Origin: Cryptomeria japonica
Lineage: Eukaryota; Streptophyta; Pinopsida; Cupressales; Cupressaceae
Direction: 5' to 3'
NCBI RefSeq assembly: GCF_030272615.1
Contig: NC_081410.1
Span: 125,801,640 to 125,865,639, forward strand
DNA length: 64,000 bases
Positions 11,671 to 23,400 of this stretch are shown one piece after another; positions within the stretch are counted from its first letter, which is position 1; each line of letters starts with the position of its first letter. The notes below the pieces were generated by a model that did not search any database, was not told where the DNA came from, and saw nothing but the letters and a program-made list of their open reading frames with translations. A program made the position numbers and the translations under genes.

Positions 11671-12170
11671 CACTAACTCCCTCCCTTTCTCTCTCTCCCT
11701 CTCCCCATCTGTCCCCATTTGCCCCTCTCTTGATTCCTTTCTCTCCCCATATATCTCTATCTCCTCCTTTCTCTTTCCATATATCCGTATCTATCTCTAT
11801 TTCTCTTTGCATATATCCCCCCTCTCTCTCTCCTCTTATTTATTTCTCACTCTCTCAATCTCTATTTCTCCATCTTTACTTCTCTTTGTTTGATTGTCTC
11901 TCTATCTCTCTTCCTCTTCCCTTCTCTATACATATCCTTATATCTCTGCCTCTCTACAACTCCATGTCAACATTTATCTCTCATTATCTCCCCCTCTCCC
12001 TCTTCCTCTATATCTCTCCATCTCTTCTGCTCCATCACATCCTCTATCTCTCCTTGTCTCTCTCCATCTTTATCTCTCCTTTTACCTCTCTCTATCTCTC
12101 CATTTGTCTCACTCTTCCTGTCTCACTTTTATTCATCTCCACCTCCCTCTTCTCCCCCCTCTCTCCCCCA
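11671..12170. repeat. pyrimidine-rich low-complexity tract 2
   Basis: About 500 bases of degenerate CTCTCC, TATCTCTC and CCATCT repeats, same strand bias as tract 1. Long open frames across it are compositional. Confidence 0.8.
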
Positions 12171-12239
12171 CTTCATATGCTTGGAAATAATGCTTTAAAT
12201 CCACATACATTTAATCCATTTCCTACATAACCCATGAGA

Positions 12240-12640
12240 GAAAAAGCATGCACACAAGCTTATTGAATCACCACAATGCAAATATCAAATAGACAATCAA
12301 CACGATATCACAAGATATATATTGGGAAAACCCTCACGAGGGAAAAACCCAACCTCCAAAAGCATCCATGCTCCATCATATTATTTAGCCATAAAGCAAC
12401 TTAGAGTTACGATGAATACCTTTGAATCATCAAGCCCTCCAATGCATTTCCATGTGTCCAAGCACGAATCCACACATCCCATGCCATGCTTCACAAATGC
12501 AATCCTCCAAAGGATTCAATACAATGACAACCCCAAACCACTAGCCAACCTTAACCTATATATCTACATCTTTTCCTTTCTATCTCCATTTCTACATATT
12601 TTTTCTTACATCTCTCCCTCTATCTACCTCTCAATAGACA
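12240..12640 (-). repeat. LTR fragment with the conserved GGGAAAACC hairpin, plus pyrimidine tract 3
   Basis: At about 12333-12357 the motif TGGGAAAACCCTCACGAGGG runs into AAAAACCCAACC. On the minus strand this is the GGGTTTTTCC...GGTTTTCCC element found near the 3' end of several LTRs, including two others in this window (about 24530-24560 and 55965-55992). A short pyrimidine tract follows at about 12560-12632. LTR ends could not be fixed. Confidence 0.4.
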
Positions 12641-13300
12641 ACATTTGCTAAATGACTTCATCTAACGTCATGTATTACACAAATGCATGCAACAAATAAA
12701 TCAAAATTTCTCCTACTTGACCTCTCACACCTCTTCGACATACCTATTACACACCAAAATGCAATTGCTAATTTATTATATTTTAATTTAAATTAAAAAT
12801 TAAACTAAAAAAACAAAAACTATTTTTATTTTTAAGAATATAAAACATAAAAACTTAAATACACAAATCTTTTTTCTTCCATCTAACAAACTTGAAGAAA
12901 AAAATTAAGGAAAACTCAACATTCCCCATGAAGAACAAAATATTTAGGAAAAAAAAACAAAAAAAACACACACAATAAAAAAACATTCTAAACTTCCTTT
13001 TAGTCCATACCATTTGAAAATCTTATCTATTAATTAAAAAAATCAGCTGTTTTGGCCTTCTAAGATTGGTTGCTAACGAACCTTTAAGTCCTAAAATATG
13101 GAAACTAAAAGACCAAGGGTTCAAACCGGCTATTTCCAGTAAAAGAATAATCTACCGGGGAAGACAATCGCATACCGCGAAAGTATCAATTTGCCTGCTA
13201 TTTTAACAAAAATCAACCCAGCCATTCTTTTTAAAAGGAGCATTCAAAGGTGAAGCGAAAAAAGAAAGTAAATACAGAAGGAGTGAGTCCGATGGATTGA
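12641..13300. other. intergenic sequence upstream of the deubiquitinase gene
   Basis: AT-rich with A-runs; no ORF and no repeat end recognised. The right part may contain distal promoter sequence. Confidence 0.3.
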
Positions 13301-13681
13301 TTTCAGAGGGCACAAAACTTTTTTTGGCATTGTATTTTGTGGTGTATGGAAAGCCCAGGTTTGGCTCTGGTTTTATTTCTTTTTCTAAATTTTAACAGTC
13401 CAGGTGGCGTTTTATAGTTTCTTTCATCTGTACCCTAAACGATCCCAGATAGTTCCGATTGAGGGTTTCAAGCTTGCGCTCATTGTAGAAATATCTGAAA
13501 GATCTGCCTGAGTTGGAATAATTGTATTTTCGGGTAAATTTAGGGTGAATTGCAGGGGAATTGCGATTTTTTTAACCCTAATTGAGCGGGTAACTTATTG
13601 GGAGGTGAATGGATATTAGGGTTTAATTAGGGTTTCACCGGGCTTGGGGTTTGATTCTCTGGAGGTTGTTTGGTCTTTTCC
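13301..13681 (+). promoter_or_regulatory. proximal promoter and 5' UTR of the deubiquitinase gene
   Basis: Base composition changes to less AT-rich sequence from about 13,300. No clear TATA box was seen, so the promoter may be TATA-less. The transcription start was not fixed. The last bases before the start codon are TTTTCC, with G at +4. Confidence 0.35.
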
Positions 13682-15045
13682 ATGGAGAAGGGACGGGACA
13701 GACACGCCGACAACGATAAGGGGCAGGACAGACATAATGTCAATAACAGGAGTGATAAGAATAGTGAGAGTGACAGGAATAATGAAAATGTGAATAATAA
13801 GGGACGGGAGAGGCACGATGAGAATGAGGATGATAAGGTGCGGGAGAGGCACAACGAGAAGGAAGAGGTAGAACCCTGGGAGAGTGTTTCTGCCAGTGAA
13901 GACGAGGAAGAAGAGTCATCTGCTGGGGAATTTGACGGCCAAGACATGGTGATGATGCCTCAGGCCGAGGTGGAAGCTGATGAAGGATACATTGTATTGG
14001 AGTTTCCTCGCCGTGAGTTCAATTCTGTGCTGGAAGGGATCCAGAGGATACCGTGGACTGTCTTTCCTCGACATCTGATCGAACTTATCAATTATGCTTG
14101 TAAGGTTCTGAGTATGGGTGTCGAGGTGCATTCTGATCTGCACAAGTTGCAGATATTGTACAGAGAGTTGATCCCGGCCTCTTTTGAGAGATGTCTTGAT
14201 GATAAGGCACTTTGGAGATGGAATAATGATCTGCAGTTGCAGATATTTCAGGCGGCAGAGTGTTTGGTCGAATTGGTGGTGGCTAAGCTCGGGCAATTGC
14301 AGTTGCTGAGGTTTACCGATAGTTATGTAATGGATGATCTGCTACCCCTTTTGCAGACTTTGTCATTGGCATTTGATAAACATTGCCAGTTTCATATCAA
14401 GCACAAAGAAAGCTCAACTCCTGCTATGGCAATTGAGAGGTGGAAGTATGCAAAACCTCTTGCAGGAGCCCTTGTTAAGCAGAAGAATGGGGAATGGTTC
14501 TGTATGCGAAGGAAATGCCAGGTTACTGAAGCAGAGGATTGTGACTGTGAGCGGTGTAAACCACCTAATGTGTTCTGTGTGATTGCACATCTGATGAATC
14601 ATTTTGGTCAATCTACGCATGGAAACGGATATAAGCTGGCAGCTGCAGTTCTCTGTTCCCCACTCAAATTATTTCCTGCCATTATTGAAGCTCTTTTGCT
14701 TCCTCTTGCAAGGGCTGTTGAATTTATGACAGATGAGGTAGCAGATATTCTTTTGGAACCTTGCGATATTGTGCTCAAACATGTAGCCAATTGTCTTGAT
14801 CGGGATGTGGATGCACTGAGTGACAGAACAAGGAGTGATGCTTTTGGTACACTATCTATGATCTTGAAACATTTGCAGGTAATAATTTCTCGCTGCTTGT
14901 CTGGTGAAAAGGCTGAGAATGTTGTCAGCATGGTTCAAAGAAGAATGGTTGAAAAGATGCTAGGCTTTCAGTCCTTCAACAAACAACTCTGTGCAGTGCG
15001 AGAAATCAATAAGTTGTTAGAAAATGCTCGTGCCATTGCTTCCAG
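13682..15045 (+). CDS. exon 1, residues 1-454
   Basis: ATG in context TTTTCCATGG. Residues 1 to about 75 are a charged low-complexity repeat (units such as GRDRHADN, GQDRHNVN, GRERHDEN, VRERHNEK). Residues 60-90 are acidic. From about residue 105 the conserved helical domain begins (EFPRREFNSVLEGIQRIPW). A cysteine-rich patch near residues 272-302 has the spacing C-x4-C-x7-C-x-C-x2-C and later C and H, possibly a metal site. Ends TCCAG|GTATGA; the codon is completed by exon 2 as Arg. The frame stays open 145 bases past the donor, but that part is not conserved. Confidence 0.85.
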
Positions 15046-17397
15046 GTATGATGTAGTGAGTGTGTGGGTCGATAAACTATTAACCAATGTTTGTGCAGTG
15101 GATGATTATTACATGCTTATAGCTAGAGTGCTATTACTTCTGTACATTATAGATATCTTTAGAGTACCTCTCCTCTCAGATAGTACTTAATACCATTAAT
15201 TAAAGATTATGAATGTGGAAGGAGTATATTAAATCGTAATTTCTGGTCATAAAATTATTCATTTTTTTTCTTTGTTATGTCAAATCAAGCACTTAGCTCT
15301 AACCCATTTCTTTGATGTCTGGGAAGACCTTTGCCACCCGTTTAATTAATGAGTTGTCAAGGGTTACTCTATGGAGAGTAACTTTAATTACACTGTATAA
15401 CTGTTGGTTTGAGTATGTTGGGTTACCATTGCATTTGGGAATTTAAAGATACAATTTGCGAATGATTACTTGCCATGTATGAATGTTGGTTTGAATATTT
15501 TGGGTTACCATTGCTTTGGGAATTTAAAGATGCTTTTTTTGTGCCAATCTGTTATAGTTTTGTGATGCTCAGATAGTCACTATGCTTTGTTTGGTGAGTT
15601 AGTTAATGTGGCCAACCATGCTTGTAAATGTTTATTTAACCCTTTTGGTACAACTCATATTTTTACTACATTGTTTAGGGACAATGGAAAGTCAATTTCT
15701 ACAGCTATAGAGTGGTTAGAAAGAAAGAATATTCTTCGCCTCATCTTAAGATCCAATCTACACCACAAGCAATATGTAGACCAGGTAGTAGACATTATTA
15801 TATTGCAATCTATATCTATTTGTGTGTGGATTCTTTCATTCTTTTCTCTTGGAAGGATTGATTTCTTATTTTGGTGGATATCAGATCCAAAATATCATGA
15901 GGCTTCTCTTGTTGGAACATCGTCTGTCGGAAGAGCACTTAGATGCCATTTGGGCTGCTACTGAGAAGCCAGATCAAATTGAAGCGGTATTAAGAATATT
16001 CTCTTTTCTTTTTGTTCTTTAATTTCTTTGGATTTTCTCACTGGTATGTAACTGATTATTTTTGTGACGCAGGTTAAAACCAATGTCTTTGACCTCATTG
16101 CTGATTTAGCTTGGTCATTTTCAGATGAACAATTGGACAGTCTTTTTCGCAGGTTGAAGAATGTACAGGTATTCTAGATGGCCAGCTGTTTATATAGTGT
16201 TTATTTGGGGCCTGCTTGTTTTCCATAATGTTGAGCTAATGATCCTCAATACATTTTTGCTTATTCTTGTAGGGTCGGTCTGTAGGCGATGTTGTTAAAA
16301 TTCTTGGTTTCTTGAAGAAGCTTGCACGAAGTGACAACAGAGGTATCATGGCAGAAAGGTACATATCAATTTGGCCTTTACGTTGTTGTTTTTGCCATGT
16401 TTGTCATAAGAAATGATAAACCAAGGCACAATTTAGCTAGAAGGAAATGTGCATTATTCAATCTATGTAATTCTTTCGAGTTCGTGAGATGTCATGAGTG
16501 ATATTAACTTTGCAAGTTCACTTTTAAAAGACAGTCTTTGTAATCAGTCGACATTTTGGCAAATCATTATAAAGAAAGGAAGAGCTATTTTGCTTTAAAA
16601 ATTGGTTTTAGGTACATAGAATCCAACTATGAATGTAGCTAGTCTTCTTTTCTTGCATGAGTAAAGTTTTCTTTCTCATCTTTGCATGAGCAAGGGCATG
16701 ATGCAAGAACTCCTATATTTTGTATTAAATGCATGATACATCACAAAACCAACATGATTCCCAATCAGTTTATTTGGATTTCACATTCTATATAATCCAT
16801 TTGAATGAGAGCAGTGGGTCAAAGAAGAATTATTAGGGAGATGCTAAGTGATGATAAATTTTTTCTCTTTTTTTAAAAATTGTTCGATGAGGACATTTTT
16901 TAAATATACATCACTCAAGTGGAGTTGGATTGTTAATGTGAATGATCAGATAGATTCTAGAATCCAAAGATAAAGAAGTTTTAGGTTAAAGGCAGTTTTA
17001 GATGCCTATAATGGATGAGGTTGATAAACTATTTGCAAAACCATTAGTATAATTAAATAATATCCATGCTTTTATTTGCATTTGTATGCTATTAATTATT
17101 CAAGTCTTAAATATGGGCTGCTTGTGAATTTGTGCTTCATTGAAACTACATTCTCATCTGCACCCACACTTCCAATAAATTAGCTTTGTGGTAATGATAC
17201 AAGTATTTCCTTTACAACTTGAGATACGCACCCGGGTGAGCCAAAACTAGCAAACATTATTGTATATGAGGACACCCATAAACAGTTCCCTTTGTTATTT
17301 GACAATCTGGCTATGTGTACATAGATACATATTTGATTGTATTTTGGCCCATTAAGAGGAGAACCTGCACATTATTTTACAAATATGTGGGTGAATG

Positions 17398-17475
<78 letters not shown>

Positions 17476-20400
17476 TCATAATTTTGTTGTATTTTGCCAA
17501 TTATATAAGTGACATTACAGTTAACACTTTTTTTTTATGCCATGAAAGTGCTTTAAAACAGTTAAGTGTTATATAAGTTCTCCAGATTACTGAAGGAATA
17601 TGTTTGTGATATAAATTATATAACAGTTAATGGTTATATAAGTTATCCAGATTCACAAAGGAAATTCTTTTGTATACATTATAGAAAGCTACTTTGCCAT
17701 CAGGGACATCACCCATCTGTGGGACAGTGCCATTAGGGACAAGGATGTGGGTTTGAGGGCCAGGAATGTGTCGCCGTGAAACACATAAGCCATTTAGTGT
17801 GTCTGAGAATCAACGAAGTTGCCATAATATCAATGATTTATAGGCTAAACATGCAAACATTTCTGGCTTCCTCGACTTTTATATTTGTTACATTATCTTG
17901 TGATGTTTTAGTTTGGATGTATTAGCTTTCAGAAAATTGATTTTCCTACCTGGCATGTTACATATAAATTTTGTTATCAGGGTCCAGTATTTAACACATT
18001 CTTCTATATTGTACCATTTCCGTGTGATTGTATATGTATCCATGTTTGTAGAAATTTATACTAGAGACATTGTTTCATGTCTTTATTTTTTCCCTCTCAT
18101 TATTGTTGTCTGTGCTCAAGTAAAACAAGTGTGGGAAGATAATTTGCAATCTTCAGTTTTTTAACCGTAATTTATTGTCACATTTAAAGTTGGATTGTGC
18201 CTACTATTTGATAGTTTTTGCTTTCACGCAAGTCATTCCCGCAAATGCATATGTTTATTGTGTAGTCAATGTTGTGGAGTACTTGAATGTTGTGTAGTAG
18301 TTCTGTATTTAGTTGTGGTTAAAGACAATGCTATTTTCTTTTTTTTAATGTTGTTTTAGTTCTCATGTTACATGCAGATTGCTTGAGTTACTTTGGAATA
18401 TGATGTACACAGAAGAGGCACTAGATGAAGTGCTGGAGTCTGGAGCCTTTATTGAAATCCTTGGTCACTATATCTCAGTAGACCGTGCAAGTCAAGATGT
18501 GGGTTCAGAAGAGAAAACTATATATTTTGCATGCTCATGTCATGTGAATTAGCTTTTAGTAATTCCAACGACAGCAGTGATTATTTTGGCAGATAGCTCT
18601 TTTACAAACCTATCAATTGTTTATAATTTTCTTGTACCAGGTTTACATCTTGCAGTGTCTTTCAAAGGTCAAGGTTGGAGAATTTGTGATTCCTTCACTC
18701 AGACTTTTACGGGAAATCATTTGTTTGGACAATGAGAAACCTTTTTATAGGGTGAGCAAATGTTCATTTATTAAATTTTTAAAGAGTTGAATACTGTTTT
18801 AATGTTCATTTTGAAATTTGTGATGGGGTTGAAGACTGTCTTAGATGTAGTTCATTCAAACTTTTATGTGGAAATAATTTTAAGCATTTTCTATCAGCTT
18901 ATCCAATTATTTTTTGTTGCTATTAGTACATAATATGATTTTCATTCTCACACTATTTGTTTGGTGTATTATTGTAACTTTTTGTGTATTGGTCTTGCTT
19001 TTGATATTTGTGATATTAAAGGGTCAGGTTTCACGCCAGATGCGTTTACAGCAGCTAATTACAGACCACAACTTGATTCATCTGGTAAGACATCTAAATT
19101 CAATAGCATTCTTTTTTCATTTTTGTTGTTGTAACATTTCTTGTGTTTTTGTTCTATTAACTGGTAGTCTGAATTCTTATAACTATAAATGTGTTTGTTG
19201 AAATTTTGGTCTATTGGTCAGGTTGTCAACAGCCTTGTGGAATATATTTCTGTGGCACGTGTGGTTTGTAGTAAAAAAACTCTCGATTCTGAAGTGTCTA
19301 ATGATCATTTCACTCATGATGAAGATATTAAGGAGAGGCTCAGTTTTCTTCAGTTTGCATTGCAGGTATGACCCATTGCTTCACCTTTTTTCTTTTATGT
19401 TTGAGAGGTAAAAGAAATATCAGCCTTTTTAATCTTTGTTCTACACTGCAGTCTGGAAATGCTCTATTGCCATGGGAATCTTCTGAAATGCTATGGAAAT
19501 GCCTAGTTGAAACACCAACATATTCTGCTGACAAAGAGAGTGGTTTACAATGGTTTTCTGAAGTTTTGGAGAAACATGCTTTATCTGTTGATTCATTAGA
19601 GAATTTGCTCACTAAAAAGATCACTAAAGTCTGTCCAGTATCTATGTCACAAACAGCCTGGAGGTGAGGTTGAGTTTCATTGAACTTAGATTCACTTAAA
19701 GATTTCTGCTTAGGTGTGGTTCTCATGACTTAATGTTTTGTGCACCTCATATGCAGGTCTTTCCAACTATTGTTTGTTCAAGTAAATTTAAGCAAGAAGA
19801 AACTGAAACAAGTTCGACATGAAGATGTCGTTATAAATGATCTGGATCTTGTAGGGTTGCCATATTTGTGGCAGATTGCTCTTCAGGCAAGAAATGAAAA
19901 TATTGTAGAAGAAAGTATAAATATGTTGAGAGATATACATACATCCTTGGCAGAAAGTCTACAGCAGGAGTTGACTACCATTCGTCAAAACTTTATTGAT
20001 GAGTGTATGGAGCATCTTATGCATGCTATGGCTACTGGGTCAACCTGGACACATATCAAGGATGTGAAAGATAATTGTATATTGGGTGGCCAAAAACCCA
20101 CTTCAGATATTTCTCCAACATTAGATATGGCTAAAGAGGACAAGGCATCAGAAAGATATGTAGATCTTCAGGCTTCAGCGAGTATAAATAAAGAGGAAAT
20201 GCTTTCAACTGTACTGACAACTGGTTCTACAGAAGATGCAATGAAATGCACACCAAAAATGGATCAAGTTGAACGTTGTCTGCGGCTTTTGAAGGTTTTT
20301 AGCACCATTCATAAAGATCCAAACTATCTTTGATTTATTTAACTAATATGATGTGGGAAAGAGGATTTTTCTACATTTATACATTTTTTCTATATGCAAT

Positions 20401-23400
20401 TTTGCTATGTGTCCTCGAATATTTTAGCTCTGTTTTGAGAGTTGGAAATAAAGTCTATTCTTCCTTATGTCATGGGAATCGACTAATGTTCTGCTTGAAT
20501 TATTCTTGTTTCATTATAACTAATGGAAGTGACCTTTTGGATTTACTTTTTACAATAACAATGTTTGGTGGAATTGAGATTGCAATATTCTTGCTGCAGA
20601 TTTTTATAGTTAAATGTGAAGACAGTTTTGCAAGGACAGTTCCAGCCCATGGTGCTTCTTTTAAAGGAAGGCCCTATGTTGTGGTGGTATATGTAAATGT
20701 CGTTTTCCCTGTTTTCTTTTTGGTGTTGTACAATTTTAAGAATTATTAATAATATCTATGTCATTGATCTATGGATATGTTATTTCAGGTTAGCACTGCA
20801 TCTGGCAAACAGTCAACGCGTTTTGAGATCATGGTTCATTCTAATGAATGTCTGGGTTCACTTAGAGCAAAGGTTATATCTTTTCAAATTTCCTTTTTAC
20901 TATATTTTCTTTTGTGTCAAATTTTAAGATATATTAATTATTTTGCTACTGTTCATGATTCAAGCTAAGGAGATGCGTATTGTTAATGTTTATATCAGAT
21001 TTGAATATAGGATCTTTTAAATCTTATTAATGCAATTTCCACTTCTTATATCAATATAAGGATTCCTTTGTATATCAATTAATTTAACATGAACTGTTGT
21101 ACAATGATCAATTAAAACTGATATTAATCTTATTGCAATTTTACATGAAAATAGAATCAATTAATATATTAAATTTCCAACAGCAAATGGCCTGCAATAT
21201 TCTGGGAGGCAGTCAATATTGTTTCTGCACTGTAATTATTCTGTACTTACACAATACGATTGTCTCCCTCCTTATATAAGGAGAGAGACATGCCTTCGTA
21301 GAGGCATGCCTCTACGTGGATCATGTCCACGTAGAGACATGTCTCTTGGCCGTGTAAGAACACGCCGATACGTAATGTAATGCAGTCGATAATTATTGGG
21401 ACCCAATTTGCATTTGTTACATTGTTAATATGATTTGCTAAACGCACATAATCTGATCGATAGTAAATATCGATAAGCATATGATTAAATGTTATTTGAT
21501 AGAATCAAATTAATTATATGTGTATATTTAATAGTGTATAGTTATACATTATTAAATATATACATATGATCGATTCATAATCATATTTCAAGATTAATAT
21601 TTAAGCAAGAATCTTATTAAATACATAAAGCAAATAATGGATTAATACTTGTAGAGGATAGATATCAAATGCTTAAGGCCGATAGGCCAATTAAGCATTT
21701 GATTTCATCGATTAGAATTATCTGACCGAAGCTACAAAACATTAACACATATTTGGACAGGAAAAACCATTAATACATATATGCATCAATTACATACAGG
21801 AAGAGCTTTACATTGAGCTCATAGGTATCAACTATCAACTCTATAGATGAAGAGCTTTACAGAGACCCTCATCTAATTATGCCCAGAGGCATCACCTACA
21901 GTGATAATAAGGAGCATGTAATGGTGCGAGTGGATGACAAAAGCCTAAACATTTAGATAGCTGACATTCCAAAAGATTAAAATACCAAAAAAAGTAGCTG
22001 ACAGCCAAAAAGTTTTAAAATTTTAAAATAATATATGGCCAACAAAATGGAGGGATGTAAAAATTGATTTCTATGACTGACAAAATAGAAGATGTAAAAA
22101 ATGATTTCTGAAAAGTTCTTCTCAATGGCATTCATTTATAGTAGTTACATTGAATTAACTTTGAAATGAAAAAATAATGCATTACAGAACATAGCCTGAC
22201 CTATGGAAGAGGCATAAAAAGTAAAATCTCTCTTCAAAAGTGATAGGAAGAACGAGACAATCAATGTCTTCTGGTGCTAAATTCTTACAAATGTCAAACT
22301 AAGGTGGAACTTAGTCTCTGGGAAAGTTACTGCTGAAGCATTGATGAAATGCTGAAGTGCTACTGAACTGTCACTTTTGCTTTGGAAGTATTGTAGAAGT
22401 GATAGAATGGCACAGACAACTACTGGATTGCTTCTAAAATGGAAACCCAGACAAGTCTCTACCCCGTCTATCTCTCCTTAACTTTGGATCCGAGGGTACT
22501 ATTATGTGATCCACTTCCTCTTTTTGAATGGCATTTTTTTTATGCACAACCAACCAAACTTCATCTCCCATTGTTGCCTGCTCAAATCTCAGGACAGTTA
22601 AATGAGAACCTCTTTGAGAGTGAAATTGTTCTCTCAAAGACATTTGAAGACTGAAATGGGTTGTCACTAATCTGGAAAGATAAGTATTTAGCTTTACAAA
22701 GAAGTGTGGTGAATAGACCCTTGTCCCTAGAGACTAGGAAAGAAGAGGAATTCAGAGGAGACAAAAGGGAGGGTGCAATGGAAGCAAAATCCTTAGTCTC
22801 TACCATTTCATTTCTTGGGTCATTCCAATAATAATCTTGAACCCTATGCAAACAGGCAGCATTTGGAAGTGAATTTTATTGAGGTAGATTGAAGCACTGT
22901 TGTCCCTCATTGGTAGTGAGCAGTGAAATGAGTGTATCCAAAACAACAGTGACATCTTAAAGGCATGTTAATGTAGTCAAGAGCCTGACACCAGCATCCT
23001 TCTTTGGAGTGAGTGTCTCTTGTAAGCCATTGCTTAAGTCCATTTTGACACAATTTTGCGTGAAAGTGGTACAAGAGTAATATATAGTGTTGGAAGAAGC
23101 CTTAATTATTTTGCCTAAGGAGCTGCTGATATAATATACCCAAAGGAATATTTTATGATATTCACCAATTTTTAATCCACTTAAATAATTTCCAGGTTAG
23201 CTTCACTACTAAAATTAAATATTATTGATTGCTATTGAGTCGTTATGGATAATAAATCATCCAGTTGGAAGCAGCAGTTCAAGGAAGAGCACTATATGCT
23301 ATCAATCCACAGCCAGAAATAAGAGTTAATTCCACAATTTAAAATGTATGCAGTCGATTCCAGCAATTTTATAATAAACAAATAAACTAGAATATATGAT

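Larger units (their letters stand above)
21240..21747 (-). mobile_element. minus-strand LTR fragment with nested palindromes
   Basis: Read on the minus strand it starts TGTTAATGTTTTGTAGC at 21747, like TGTTGATGTGTAGC of the solo LTR at 25272. It carries a 12-bp stem hairpin around GGCCGATAGGCC (21665-21702), a TATA box inside a palindrome (21268-21283) and a nested set of inverted repeats (21283-21346). The left end is not fixed and no internal region was recognised. Confidence 0.5.

Noticed and set aside
10483..12230. Several 98-166 residue ORFs in the C/T-rich tracts
   Set aside because: All frames are open because the sequence lacks A and G; the peptides are only Ser, Leu, Pro, Ile and Tyr.
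13616..14931. Minus-strand ORFs opposite exon 1
   Set aside because: Shadows of the conserved plus-strand frame; no family features of their own.
15046..15190. Extension of exon 1 to the first stop
   Set aside because: A good donor at 15046 and homology of exon 2 show splicing at 15045.
17315..17576. Two ORFs with Arg-Glu repeats
   Set aside because: They read through the AG microsatellite in intron 5.
20330..20749. 139-residue plus-strand ORF
   Set aside because: Mostly intron 11 sequence; only 20600-20686, in exon 12, is conserved.
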